Positions 23,740 through 31,960 are shown, counted from the first letter of the stretch. The stretch: DNA of 59,374 nucleotides from Streptomyces sp. SID13726 (GCF_010548375.1 NZ_JAAGLY010000038.1:1-59374); one strand, 5' to 3'. Translations and numbers: made by a program. The notes: generated from the sequence alone by a model not told the origin.

Positions 23740-24492
23740 TCACCTCAGCTCCTTCAGGGCTCCCAGCACCCGCGGTGCCCGTGCCCGGACCGGGGGCTGT
23801 CGTACGCAGCGGCGGGCCGCCGGGGTGCAGGGGAGGGGGGACTTGAAGAGGGCCAGGGAGATGGTGAGGGCGAGGAGGAGGGGCGAGGCGTAGGCCATCG
23901 ACGCGGCCAGGGGACCGAAGAGGCGCAGGAGGCCTTCCAGGCCGAGGCCCGTGCAGGCGACGGTGATGACGAGGGCGCGGACGACGAGTTCGGCGAGCCA
24001 GTTGTACAGCGCCCGCTCCGGGGTGATCCCGCGCTCCAGCCACAGCCGCAGCCGGTCGAAGGACCAGGCCGTCGCCCAGCCCATGAGCGGGCGGAAGAGC
24101 AGCCGGTCGGCGAGCGCGCCGGCGCGGCCCCAGCGGGGGCGGTAGTCGTAGCCGGTGAGGAAGGTGACGCCGTCGCCGTCGGGGACGTAACGCCAGTAGC
24201 CGCTGCCCTCGGCGAGGAGGGAGAGGGGGTGCGGGGAGGAGAAGCGCAGGGCGGAGGTGCGGGTGCCGTCGGGGCGTTCGCGTTCGCCGGCGGAGACACC
24301 GGTGCCGGCGACGGTGAGACCGGGCAGCACGCGGGTGGCGTACCGGAAGCGCTGCGGCTCGCCCTCCGCGCGCGGGAGGTAGGTGATGCGGGTGAAGCGG
24401 AGGTCCCAGCGCTGGTGCTGGGAGGGGTCCTGCGTCCGGTTCCAGAGGTCTTCGAGATCGGCGCGGATGCGTGTCTCGATGTAGAGCCCCAT
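23740..24492 (-). CDS. SRPBCC-like domain with C-terminal membrane helices (function unknown)
   Basis: Protein of 250 residues. Residues 1-130 look like a polyketide-cyclase/START-type (SRPBCC) domain: MGLYIETRIRADLEDLWNRT, then HQRWDLRFTRITYLPR and FLTGYDYRPRWGRAG. The C-terminal part (about 165-215) has two hydrophobic segments, and the tail is basic. First gene of the operon, followed 64 bp later by DUF4166, TetR and SMP-30. Its promoter region contains two TTTGAGC-type operators. A role in moving or sensing a lipid at the membrane would fit the domain mix, but this is inference. Confidence 0.8.
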   Translation of the reverse strand: MGLYIETRIRADLEDLWNRTQDPSQHQRWDLRFTRITYLPRAEGEPQRFRYATRVLPGLTVAGTGVSAGERERPDGTRTSALRFSSPHPLSLLAEGSGYWRYVPDGDGVTFLTGYDYRPRWGRAGALADRLLFRPLMGWATAWSFDRLRLWLERGITPERALYNWLAELVVRALVITVACTGLGLEGLLRLFGPLAASMAYASPLLLALTISLALFKSPLPCTPAARRCVRQPPVRARAPRVLGALKELR

Positions 24493-24516
24493 TGATTCCC
24501 CCAGGTGAGACAGCTA

Positions 24517-24534
24517 TTTGAGCAACTGCTCAAA
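24517..24534. promoter_or_regulatory. TetR-type operator A of the DUF4166 operon
   Basis: TTTGAGCA-AC-TGCTCAAA, a perfect 8+8 palindrome 25-42 bp upstream of the first gene. The same pattern recurs at 24561-24576. Confidence 0.75.
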
Positions 24535-24560
24535 CAATCTGGGCAGGAACGTACAGCATT

Positions 24561-24576
24561 TTGAGCGACCGCTCAA
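24561..24576. promoter_or_regulatory. TetR-type operator B of the DUF4166 operon
   Basis: TTGAGCG-AC-CGCTCAA, perfect 7+7 palindrome, 44 bp (about four helical turns) from operator A centre to centre. Shared consensus TTGAGCRACYGCTCAA. Confidence 0.72.
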
Positions 24577-24591
24577 TATCGGGGCACGAGA

Positions 24592-24619
24592 AAACCCCGG
24601 CCCGCGCGGGCCGGGGTTT
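24592..24619. terminator. Strong terminator hairpin downstream of the thiamine-binding gene
   Basis: AAACCCCGGCCC and GGGCCGGGGTTT flank GCGC: a 12-bp GC-rich stem with an A-run on one side and a T-run on the other. It ends the transcript of the 24641-25275 pair and separates it from the next operon. Confidence 0.85.
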
Positions 24620-24640
24620 CGCCGGTCGGGACGCCGTCCG

Positions 24641-24934
24641 TCAGCCGGCGAGGTGCCGCTCCACCGTCTCCACCTTGGACGTCAGTCCGTCCGTGACTCC
24701 GGGACGGATGTCCGCCTTGAGCACGAGGGACACCCGCGGCGCCCGCGCCTCCACGGCGGCCACGGCACGCCTGACGACGTCCATGACCTCGTCCCACTCC
24801 CCCTCGATCGAGGTGAACATCGCGTCGGTCCGGTTGGGCAGCCCCGACTCACGCACGACACGCACCGCGTCGGCGACGTACTCACCCACGTCCTCGCCGA
24901 CCCCCAGCGGGGTCACGGAAAAGGCGACGATCAT
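24641..24934 (-). CDS. MTH1187 family thiamine-binding protein (DUF77)
   Basis: Small protein of 97 residues with a ferredoxin-like fold; family members bind thiamine or its HMP moiety. It starts MIVAFSVTPLGVGEDVGEYV and contains the family segment NRTDAMFTSIEGEWDEVMDV. The ATG at 24934 overlaps the DUF3817 stop by 4 bp (ATGA), so the pair is translated together. Ends just before a strong terminator. No enzymatic residues are known for the family. Confidence 0.9.
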   Translation of the reverse strand: MIVAFSVTPLGVGEDVGEYVADAVRVVRESGLPNRTDAMFTSIEGEWDEVMDVVRRAVAAVEARAPRVSLVLKADIRPGVTDGLTSKVETVERHLAG

Positions 24935-25275
24935 GCGCTGACGGCCCCTTCCTTGCGGGCGCGGGAGGCGATCACGGCGTCTTCGGCCTCCCGCTTGAGC
25001 CTGCGCTCGGCGAAGAAGCCGCCGGTGGGCAGTACGGAGAGGACGAAGTACCAGATACCGGTCTTCGTGGACCACTTGGTGCGGTTCCAGGCGTCGAGCC
25101 AGAAGATCACGTAGAGGATGAAGAGAACGCCGTGGACCATGCCCATCACCGGCACGGCATTGAAGTCCGTGGTCCGCTTCAGCACCGAGCAGACGAGCAG
25201 GAGGAGGAACGAGATCGCCTCGGGGCCGGAGACCAGGCGGAGGCGTCGGATGGCGGAGGCTGTCTTGAGGTCCAC
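24931..25275 (-). CDS. DUF3817 membrane protein
   Basis: Integral membrane protein of 114 residues with three hydrophobic segments (about 20-33, 44-60, 73-86) and the DUF3817 signatures VSGPEAISFLLLLVCSVLKR, MGMVHGVLFILYV and LPTGGFFAERRLKRE. Function unknown. Overlaps the thiamine-binding gene downstream. A second DUF3817 gene is at 31622-31960. The palindrome at 25302-25319 lies upstream. Confidence 0.9.
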   Translation of the reverse strand: MDLKTASAIRRLRLVSGPEAISFLLLLVCSVLKRTTDFNAVPVMGMVHGVLFILYVIFWLDAWNRTKWSTKTGIWYFVLSVLPTGGFFAERRLKREAEDAVIASRARKEGAVSA

Positions 25276-25301
25276 GGGTCACCTTCGGTTCAGTTTGTGA
25301 A

Positions 25302-25319
25302 CGAACGCACAAGCGTTCG
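25302..25319. promoter_or_regulatory. Palindrome upstream of the DUF3817 gene
   Basis: CGAACGC-ACAA-GCGTTCG, perfect 7-bp arms, 27-44 bp before the DUF3817 ATG. Size and position fit a TetR-class operator; the cognate regulator is not obvious nearby. Confidence 0.55.
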
Positions 25320-25407
25320 CCCATTGTGACAAACAGTCCGGGCAGGCGAGTCTGGGGGGTCACCCTCCTAAGCCCTCCGGGAGCCCCTGTGCAGTTCGTT
25401 TTTCTTC

Positions 25408-25542
25408 ATGACCCTGCCGGGCCTCGTGGTCCTTCTCACACTCCTCGCCTTCATCGACCAACTCCTCCTCCGCACGGGCCGCTCCACCGCCCTCCCCTGG
25501 CGTAACCCCGCCCCACTCGACGGTGGACCTCGCCTCGGGTAA
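25408..25542 (+). CDS. Possible small membrane protein, 44 residues
   Basis: ATG at 25408 to TAA at 25542. The first half is a single hydrophobic helix (LPGLVVLLTLLAFIDQLLL), followed by an Arg-containing turn and a Pro-rich tail. No good Shine-Dalgarno is visible, so expression is uncertain. Codon use follows the high GC3 pattern of the region. No family recognised; such one-helix proteins are common in Streptomyces intergenic spaces. Confidence 0.4.
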   Translation: MTLPGLVVLLTLLAFIDQLLLRTGRSTALPWRNPAPLDGGPRLG

Positions 25543-25651
25543 GGCGGTTATCCGGCTCCGGGGGACGGGCGACTGGCGGGGTGGTGAGTTGGGTGCCTAA
25601 GGGGGTGCCGGGTTCGGTTGTGGGGCGGGTGCGGGTGCGTCGTGGCTGGTC

Positions 25652-25963
25652 GCGCAGTTCCCCGCGCCCCTGAGGAGTTGCAGCCGGCCTGCGCCGATAC
25701 CCGACCCCCCTCGACCGCGGCGCCCAACGTGCGCCACGACGGGCCGTTGGCCGCGTACGGTGCGCAGGGGACGGGGTGGGGGGTGTCCGCCCGCAGCGGC
25801 CGGCGTCCGTTACCGAGCCCTGTTTCGATGGACCGAGCCGCCGGACCGAGGACGGATACCCCCCACCCCGGCCCCGACCCACAACACACCCGCACGCGCT
25901 ACACAAGCCCCCACCGATGCCGAGCGGGCCGCCGCAGGCATCCAGGGGCGCGGGGAACTGCGC
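25652..25963. repeat. Long-range inverted repeat with a common Streptomyces intergenic motif
   Basis: GCGCAGTTCCCCGCGCCCCT at 25652-25671 has its exact reverse complement at 25944-25963, 272 bp apart. This motif is widespread in Streptomyces intergenic DNA. The pair bounds a gene-free segment. Confidence 0.7.
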
Positions 25964-26082
25964 AAAAACGCCCGCCCCCACCGAACCCGCAGCCAAACAA
26001 CGGCCCCACCGCCGGAGGCACCGGCACTCGGCTGGACCCCCCTAACTAGCAATGTCCAAGAATCTCCACTTTTGTGTGGATA

Positions 26083-26104
26083 TCGAACCCCTCGCAAGGT
26101 TCGA
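26083..26104. promoter_or_regulatory. Inverted repeat before the CslA-like gene
   Basis: TCGAACC and GGTTCGA (7+7) separated by 8 nt, ending 27 bp before the GTG start. Could be an operator or a stem in the leader. A smaller CCAC..GTGG stem lies directly upstream. Confidence 0.45.
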
Positions 26105-26131
26105 GAACTCCTCACTCAACTGGAGGGCGCT

Positions 26132-27907
26132 GTGCGGCCGGAGGGCTACGACTACGACACCTACAGCCGACTCGCCGGCCCGCTCACGGAGCCGGACACC
26201 GACGCGGCGTACCAGGTGCAGTACACCTCGCTGCTCTCGAGGGAACCCCGCCGAATACGCGCCGTCCTCCTCATGAGCCTCGCGCCGCTGCTCACGGCCG
26301 CCCTCCTCGTCTACCTCGTCTGGCCCACCCACTGGGTGGAGCGCGAGGGCGGCTCGGAGTGGATGGTCCACCTCGACGTCGTGATGCTCATAGCCATCGG
26401 CCTCATCGAGCTGTTCATGGTGGTCAACGTGGCATCCGTCGCCCACGCCACCCTCGTCGCCCGCGACCCCGTACCCGTCACCCCCCAGACCGGCACCCGC
26501 GTCGCCTTCCTCACGACGTACGTCCCCGGCAAGGAACCCCTCTCGATGGTCCGCGCCACCCTGGAAGGCGCCACGAGGATCGTCCACACCGGCCCCCTGG
26601 ACGTCTGGCTCCTCGACGAGGGCGACGACGAACAGGCCAAGGCCCTGTGCGCGGAACTCGGCGTCCGGCACTTCACCCGGCACGGCGTCCCGGAGTGGAA
26701 CAGGGACAAGGGCGTCCACAAGGCCCGCACCAAGCACGGCAACTACAACGCGTGGATCGCGATGCACGGCGACGAGTACGACTTCTTCGCCTCGGTCGAC
26801 ACCGACCACGTCCCGCTCCCCAACTTCCTGGAGCGGATGATGGGTTACTTCAGGGACCCGGACATCGCCTTCGTCGTGGGACCGCAGGTGTACGGCAACT
26901 ACCACAACCCCGTCACCAAGGCCGCCGAGTCCCAGCAGTTCCTCTTCCACGCCCTGATCCAGCGGGCCGGCAACCGCTACCGCGCCCCCATGTTCGTCGG
27001 CACCAACAACGTCGTACGCATCGCCGCCGTCAAGCAGATCGGCGGCCTGTACGACTCCATCACCGAGGACATGGCCACCGGCTTCGAGCTGCACCGCCGC
27101 CGCAACCCGCTCACGAAGCACCACTGGCGCTCGGTCTACACCCCGGACGTGCTGGCCGTGGGGGAGGGCCCGGCCTCCTGGACGGACTTCTTCACCCAGC
27201 AGATGCGCTGGTCGAGGGGGACGTACGAGACGCTCTTCAAGCAGTACTGGAAGGCGCCCTTCACCATGCCTCCCGGGCGGCTGTTCTCGTACACCCTGAT
27301 GCTCGTCTACTACCCGATGACGGCCGTCAACTGGCTGCTGGGCATCCTCAGTTGTGTCCTGTTCCTCTGGTTCGGAGCCTCCGGCACCCAGGTCGCCGCC
27401 TCCGTCTGGCTGATGCTCTACAGCGACGCGGCCGCCCTCCAGATCGGGCTCTACCTGTGGAACCGGCGCCACAACGTCTCCCCGCACGAGCCCGAGGGCT
27501 CCGGCGGACTCGCGGGCATGGCGATGTCGGCGCTGTCCGCGCCGATCTACCTCAAGTCCTTCGGCGAGGCGATCGTCAGAAGGCCCAGCCGGTTCGTCGT
27601 CACCCCCAAGGGCGGGGACACCAGCCCCGACCGGCTGCTGACCTTCCGGATCCACCTCTTCTGGGCGGTCCTCCTCGCGACCTCGCTCGCCGCCTCGGTG
27701 GTCCTCGACCACACGCACGTGGCCATGCGCACCTGGGCGGTCCTCGCCATGGCGATATCGCTGGCGCCGGCCGGGGTCTGGGCCGCCTCGCTGCTCAAGG
27801 AGCGCCGGGAACGCCAGACCCTGCACGCGACGGCCCCGCGGGTCGTCGACGAACCGGCCCTCGCCACCTCCTCTTCCGTCTCCGGCACCTCGACAGGGGG
27901 CAACTAG
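26132..27907 (+). CDS. CslA-like membrane glycosyltransferase family 2
   Basis: Processive beta-glycan synthase of 591 residues. Two helices (about 43-63 and 78-103) precede the GT-A domain with D223-T-D225 (SVDTDH), the catalytic TED around Asp313 and QQMRW at 356-360, the cellulose/hyaluronan-synthase set; several helices follow (about 390-530). GTG at 26132 gives VRPEGYDYDTYS and follows GGAGGG at a 4-nt gap; longer in-frame extensions run through non-coding DNA. The next gene starts 3 bp after the stop and is GlxA-like. In Streptomyces, CslA with GlxA makes a beta-1,4-linked glycan at hyphal tips. Here either that locus or a paralogue is present. Confidence 0.9.
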   Translation: MRPEGYDYDTYSRLAGPLTEPDTDAAYQVQYTSLLSREPRRIRAVLLMSLAPLLTAALLVYLVWPTHWVEREGGSEWMVHLDVVMLIAIGLIELFMVVNVASVAHATLVARDPVPVTPQTGTRVAFLTTYVPGKEPLSMVRATLEGATRIVHTGPLDVWLLDEGDDEQAKALCAELGVRHFTRHGVPEWNRDKGVHKARTKHGNYNAWIAMHGDEYDFFASVDTDHVPLPNFLERMMGYFRDPDIAFVVGPQVYGNYHNPVTKAAESQQFLFHALIQRAGNRYRAPMFVGTNNVVRIAAVKQIGGLYDSITEDMATGFELHRRRNPLTKHHWRSVYTPDVLAVGEGPASWTDFFTQQMRWSRGTYETLFKQYWKAPFTMPPGRLFSYTLMLVYYPMTAVNWLLGILSCVLFLWFGASGTQVAASVWLMLYSDAAALQIGLYLWNRRHNVSPHEPEGSGGLAGMAMSALSAPIYLKSFGEAIVRRPSRFVVTPKGGDTSPDRLLTFRIHLFWAVLLATSLAASVVLDHTHVAMRTWAVLAMAISLAPAGVWAASLLKERRERQTLHATAPRVVDEPALATSSSVSGTSTGGN

Positions 27908-27910
27908 GCC

Positions 27911-29866
27911 ATGGCCTACCAGCCGTCCCAGAAGACCAAGAAGACCGTTCTCGGCATCGGCGGTATCGCGATCCTCGCCGGACTGAACGCCCCGGCCGCA
28001 CTCGACTTCGCGGGCGAGAAGTACCACGCCTACAAGATCGCCCAGCCCGAGTACCAGGCGAAGTACGGCAGTTGGAGCAAGATCGACATCCCCGAGCAGT
28101 ACCGCACCAACGCCATCCACGCGGCCCTGCTGCACACCGGCAAGGTGCTGATCGTCGCCGGATCGGGCAACGAGCAGAAGAAGTTCGACCAGGGCTCCTT
28201 CGACACCGTCCTGTGGGACCCGGTGAAGAACACCTTCAAGAAGATCCCCACCCCCGACGACTTCTTCTGCTCCGGACACGCCCAACTCCCCGACGGCAGG
28301 CTCCTGGTGGCCGGCGGCACCGCCCGCTACGAACTCCTCGACGGCGAGGTCGACCGGGCCGGCGGCGGGATGCGGGTCAAGAACGAGAGCCCCGACAAGG
28401 CGATGTTCCTGAAGAAGGGCACCCGCTTCCGCTCACCGGCGGGGGTCGAGTACGTCAGCAAGTTCGACGTCACCGTGCCCCGGGCCAAGCGCACCCAGAA
28501 GATCACCTACAACCGGCGCGGGGTGATGCAGCCCTGGCAGACCAAGGTGACCGCGAGCGAGGTGCGGGTCTTCGTCGAGGCCGCCGAGAAGGGGCCGATG
28601 TCGGTCACCGAGAAGCAGGCCCAGTACGAGGTCGTCGGCCTGACGGGCAAGGACGCGAACAACACGTACGGGCTCAGCGAGAAGATCACCATGGACAAGC
28701 AGGACTTCCAGGGGATCCGCGCCGCCTACGAGTTCGACCCGACCGCCGAGCGGTACATCCCGGTCGCCCCGATGGACAAGGCCCGTTGGTACCCGACCCT
28801 GGTCGGCCTCGACGACGGCCGCGTCCTCGCCGTCTCCGGCCTCGACGACGTCGGCGTGATCGACCCCGGCGACAACGAGATCTACGACCCCAGGACCAAG
28901 AAGTGGACCCGGGGCCCCAAGCGCTACTTCCCGACCTACCCCGCGCTCTTCCTCACCAAGGGCGGCAAGCTCTTCTACCCGGCCTCCAACGCCGGTTACG
29001 GCCCCGCCGACCAGGGCCGCGAGCCGGGTCTGTGGGACCTGAAGACCAACACCTTCCAGAAGGTGCCGGGCCTGCGCGACCCCGAGGAGACCGAGACCTC
29101 CGCGTCCCTGCTGCTGCCTCCCGCGCAGGACCAGAAGGTGATGATCATGGGCGGCGGAGGCGTCGGCGAGTCCAAGAAGTCGACCCCGCGCACGGCCGTC
29201 GTGGACCTGAAGAAGGACAACCCGGTCTTCGAGGACGGCCCCAACCTCCCGCAGGGCACCCGGTACTTGAACAGCGTGATCATGCCGGACGACACCGTCT
29301 TCACCTCGAACGGCTCCGAGGACTACCGCGGCCGCAGCGCCAGCAACATCCTCAAGGCCCAGTTCTACGACCCCAAGGGCAATGTCTTCCGCGAGGCCGC
29401 GTCCCCGTCGGTCGGCCGCAACTACCACTCCGAGGCACTGCTGTTGCCCGACGGACGGGTGGCCACCTTCGGCTCGGACCCGCTCTTCGACGACCAGCAG
29501 AACACCAAGCTCGGCCACTTCGAGCAGCGCATGGAGATCTTCACCCCGCCCGCGCTGCACCGCAACGCCACCAACAGGCCGGTCCTGGAGGACGGTTCGG
29601 CGCTGCTGGACTCGCGGCACCGGGCGACCTACCGGACCGACCACCCCGAACGGGTCGTCAAGGCCCGGCTGATGCGGCCCAGCGCGGTCACCCACACCAC
29701 CGACGTCGAGCAGCGCTCCATCGAACTCGCGCTGACCAAGGACACGCACTCGGTGACCGTGGAGGTGCCGAGGGACCGGGCCCTCGTACCGCCCGGCTGG
29801 TACATGCTGTTCGTGACGGACGCGGACGGCACGCCGTCCGAGGCGAAGTGGATCCAGGTCAAGTGA
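27911..29866 (+). CDS. GlxA-like mononuclear copper-radical oxidase
   Basis: Extracytoplasmic membrane-anchored oxidase of 651 residues. An uncleaved N-terminal helix (about 11-31) precedes kelch blades and a C-terminal DUF1929/early-set domain. Active-site candidates line up with galactose oxidase and GlxA: Cys120 (FFCSGH) for the thioether link to Tyr294 in ARWYPTL, with Trp293 beside it, axial Tyr505 and ligand His506 (RNYHSEALLLPDG), and His595 (THTTDVEQR). All are present, so it should be active after copper loading. Starts 3 bp after the CslA-like gene and is surely co-expressed. It likely oxidises or processes the nascent glycan. Confidence 0.9.
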   Translation: MAYQPSQKTKKTVLGIGGIAILAGLNAPAALDFAGEKYHAYKIAQPEYQAKYGSWSKIDIPEQYRTNAIHAALLHTGKVLIVAGSGNEQKKFDQGSFDTVLWDPVKNTFKKIPTPDDFFCSGHAQLPDGRLLVAGGTARYELLDGEVDRAGGGMRVKNESPDKAMFLKKGTRFRSPAGVEYVSKFDVTVPRAKRTQKITYNRRGVMQPWQTKVTASEVRVFVEAAEKGPMSVTEKQAQYEVVGLTGKDANNTYGLSEKITMDKQDFQGIRAAYEFDPTAERYIPVAPMDKARWYPTLVGLDDGRVLAVSGLDDVGVIDPGDNEIYDPRTKKWTRGPKRYFPTYPALFLTKGGKLFYPASNAGYGPADQGREPGLWDLKTNTFQKVPGLRDPEETETSASLLLPPAQDQKVMIMGGGGVGESKKSTPRTAVVDLKKDNPVFEDGPNLPQGTRYLNSVIMPDDTVFTSNGSEDYRGRSASNILKAQFYDPKGNVFREAASPSVGRNYHSEALLLPDGRVATFGSDPLFDDQQNTKLGHFEQRMEIFTPPALHRNATNRPVLEDGSALLDSRHRATYRTDHPERVVKARLMRPSAVTHTTDVEQRSIELALTKDTHSVTVEVPRDRALVPPGWYMLFVTDADGTPSEAKWIQVK

Positions 29867-29870
29867 GCCG

Positions 29871-30863
29871 TCAGCCCCGGGAGTTGCCCGCGAGACCCAG
29901 CGCGTACTCCGGCCACCACTGACCGGCGTCCGGGCCGCCCTCGCAGGTGCCGTCCGACTCCCCGGGGCGCTTGATCCACAGATAGGCGTCCAGGGCGGGC
30001 TCGCCGGTGTCGGTGGTCGGGCGGGTGCCGAGGGCCCTGCCGGGCGGGTTGCACCAGGCGCCCGGCAGCGGCCCGTTGCCGTTGCGGCTGCTGTCGACGA
30101 CGAAGTGCTTGCCGCCGAGGTCGCCGGAGAGCTGGAGGCCGTACTTCCTGGTGGCGGCGTCCGTCTGGAAGTTGGAGACGTTCAGGGAGAAGCCGTCGGC
30201 GTCCGCGATGCCGGAGCGCTTGAGCGGCTCGACCAGCTTCCACGGCTCCCGGATCCAGGACGGGTTGCCCGCGTCCAGGTACACCTTGGTGCCCGGCTGC
30301 TGCTTCAGCCGGGTGATCGCCTCGCCGAGCAGCTGCTCGCGCTCGGTGGCGTTCTCGGCGGGCGTGCAGCCGTCCACGATGTGCGCGACCGCGTCCGGCT
30401 CCAGGACCACCAGCGCCTTCGCGTCGCCGAGCGCCTCGGCGAATTTCCCGATCCAGGCCCGGTAGGCGTCCGCGTCGCCCGCCCCGCCCGCCGAGTGCTG
30501 GCCGCAGTCCCGGTGCGGGATGTTGTACGCCACGAACAGCGCCGTACGCCCCTCGTGGGACGCCGACGCGGTGGCGGCCTTGATCACCGGGGCCGGGTCG
30601 ATCTCCCCGGCCGGCCACAGCGCGACCGGCTCGTCGGCGATGCGCTTCAGCAGGTCGGCGTCCTGGGTACGGCCCTCCCGCCGCCACATCTGGATCTGCT
30701 GGGCGGCGGAGCTCGCGGGGTCGACCCAGAAGGGCTGGGCGGCGCTCGCCTTCCTGGACGCGGCACCGGCGACGGAGGCCTCGTCGACCCGGGACGCGGA
30801 CGAACAGCCCGCCGCGAGCCCGAGCACCGTGAGCGCGGCGACGGTGTGGATCAGCCGGGACAT
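29871..30863 (-). CDS. Glycoside hydrolase family 6 lipoprotein (endoglucanase-like)
   Basis: Secreted beta-1,4-glucan hydrolase of 330 residues. Lipoprotein signal MSRLIHTVAALTVLGLAAGC with lipobox LAAGC. The GH6 body has the family motifs FVAYNIPHRDCGQHSAGG, VLEPDAVAHI (catalytic-region Asp), YLDAGNPSWI and DSSRNGNGP. ATG at 30863 follows GGGAG. It is convergent with the GlxA-like gene, 4 bp stop to stop. A GH6 enzyme next to CslA and GlxA is the known third partner of the locus (CslZ type), probably trimming the glycan. Confidence 0.93.
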   Translation of the reverse strand: MSRLIHTVAALTVLGLAAGCSSASRVDEASVAGAASRKASAAQPFWVDPASSAAQQIQMWRREGRTQDADLLKRIADEPVALWPAGEIDPAPVIKAATASASHEGRTALFVAYNIPHRDCGQHSAGGAGDADAYRAWIGKFAEALGDAKALVVLEPDAVAHIVDGCTPAENATEREQLLGEAITRLKQQPGTKVYLDAGNPSWIREPWKLVEPLKRSGIADADGFSLNVSNFQTDAATRKYGLQLSGDLGGKHFVVDSSRNGNGPLPGAWCNPPGRALGTRPTTDTGEPALDAYLWIKRPGESDGTCEGGPDAGQWWPEYALGLAGNSRG

Positions 30864-31044
30864 GCTGCTCCCTGGGGCGTAGGTGACAGTCAGTGAGCAA
30901 TCGTGACATAAGGGAGCCATTCGTAAGGGAAGGGACATGGCTCGCGCGCGGTCGGAAGCGGTGGTCCGAGCCGCCGTCCGAAGCTCCCGTCTGATGGGCG
31001 AGACGGTGCTGACCACGATGTGACCGGCCGGTAAGGTCGATGCC

Positions 31045-31554
31045 GTGCCGAAGCCGCTCAGTCTTCCCTTCGACCCCATCGCCCGCGCCGACGAACTCTG
31101 GAAGCAGCGCTGGGGAAACGTGCCGTCCATGGCCGCGATCACCTCGATCATGCGCGCACACCAGATCCTGCTCGGCGAGGTCGACGCGGTGGTCAAGCCG
31201 TACGGGCTGACGTTCGCGCGCTACGAGGCACTGGTGCTGCTCAACTTCTCCAAGGCCGGCGAGCTCACCATGTCGAAGATCGGCGAGCGGCTCATGGTGC
31301 ACCCCACGTCGGTCACCAACACCGTGGACCGCCTGGTCAGGTCCGGCCTGGTCGACAAGCGCCCCAACCCCAACGACGGCCGCGGCACCCTCGCCTCCAT
31401 CACCGACAAGGGCCGCGAGGTCGTCGAGGCCGCCACCCGCGACCTCATGGCGATGGACTTCGGCCTCGGCGTCTACGACGCCGAGGAGTGCGGCGAGATC
31501 TTCGCGATGCTGCGCCCGCTGCGGGTCGCCGCGCGGGACTTCGACGAGGACTGA
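31045..31554 (+). CDS. MarR family transcriptional regulator
   Basis: Winged-helix regulator of 169 residues. An N-terminal helix PIARADELWKQRWG, then LTFARYEALVLLNFSKAGEL, HTH SKIGERLMVHPTSVTNTVDR and wing NPNDGRGTLASITDKG. GTG at 31045 is the longest sensible start (VPKPLSLPF). Divergent from the GH6 gene (181-bp gap) and followed by DUF3817 after 67 bp. Position is conserved in Streptomyces next to icmA, of which only a remnant survives here; acyl-CoA related control is possible but unproven. Confidence 0.92.
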   Translation: MPKPLSLPFDPIARADELWKQRWGNVPSMAAITSIMRAHQILLGEVDAVVKPYGLTFARYEALVLLNFSKAGELTMSKIGERLMVHPTSVTNTVDRLVRSGLVDKRPNPNDGRGTLASITDKGREVVEAATRDLMAMDFGLGVYDAEECGEIFAMLRPLRVAARDFDED

Positions 31555-31621
31555 CCGGACGCCTCGGCGGAGGGCCGACCCGGCCCAAGATCTCCCGGAA
31601 CAGGTCGTTACGCTCGTACGC

Positions 31622-31960
31622 ATGAAAAAGAGCGTGCTCACCCGCTACCGGGTCATGGCCTACGTCACCGGTGTGCTGCTGGTCCTGCTGACCCTCGGCG
31701 TGATCGCCAAGTACCTGCTCAAGATGGACGGCGCGGACAGCTTCACGACGGCCATCGGCATCGCGCACGGCTGGCTGTACGTGGTCTACCTCGTCGTCGC
31801 CTTCGACCTGGGCGCCAAGGCGAAGTGGCCGGTGAAGAAGCAGCTCTGGGTCCTGCTCGCCGGCACGGTCCCGACGGCCGCGTTCTTCGTGGAGCGGAGG
31901 ATCAGCCACGAGCTCGAGAACAAGATCGTGGACTCGGCTCCGGCGCCCGTCAAGGCGTAG
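31622..31960 (+). CDS. DUF3817 membrane protein
   Basis: Integral membrane protein of 112 residues with three hydrophobic segments (about 10-32, 43-60, 74-90) and the DUF3817 motifs VTGVLLVLLTLGVIAKY, GIAHGWLYVVYLV and TVPTAAFFVERRI. Paralogue of 24931-25275. ATG at 31622 without a strong Shine-Dalgarno. Function unknown. Confidence 0.9.
   Translation: MKKSVLTRYRVMAYVTGVLLVLLTLGVIAKYLLKMDGADSFTTAIGIAHGWLYVVYLVVAFDLGAKAKWPVKKQLWVLLAGTVPTAAFFVERRISHELENKIVDSAPAPVKA

Larger units (their letters stand above)
25543..26131. other. Intergenic region before the glycan synthase
   Basis: 589 bp without a convincing gene. Long open frames exist on both strands but are Pro/Arg-rich GC artefacts. It holds the inverted 20-mer pair at 25652/25944 and the 26083-26104 palindrome near the synthase start. 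Confidence 0.55.

Noticed and set aside
25760..26131. In-frame N-terminal extension of the CslA-like synthase
   Set aside because: The extension is Pro/Arg-rich, crosses the inverted 20-mer and lacks a ribosome site. GTG at 26132 has GGAGGG and a family-like start.
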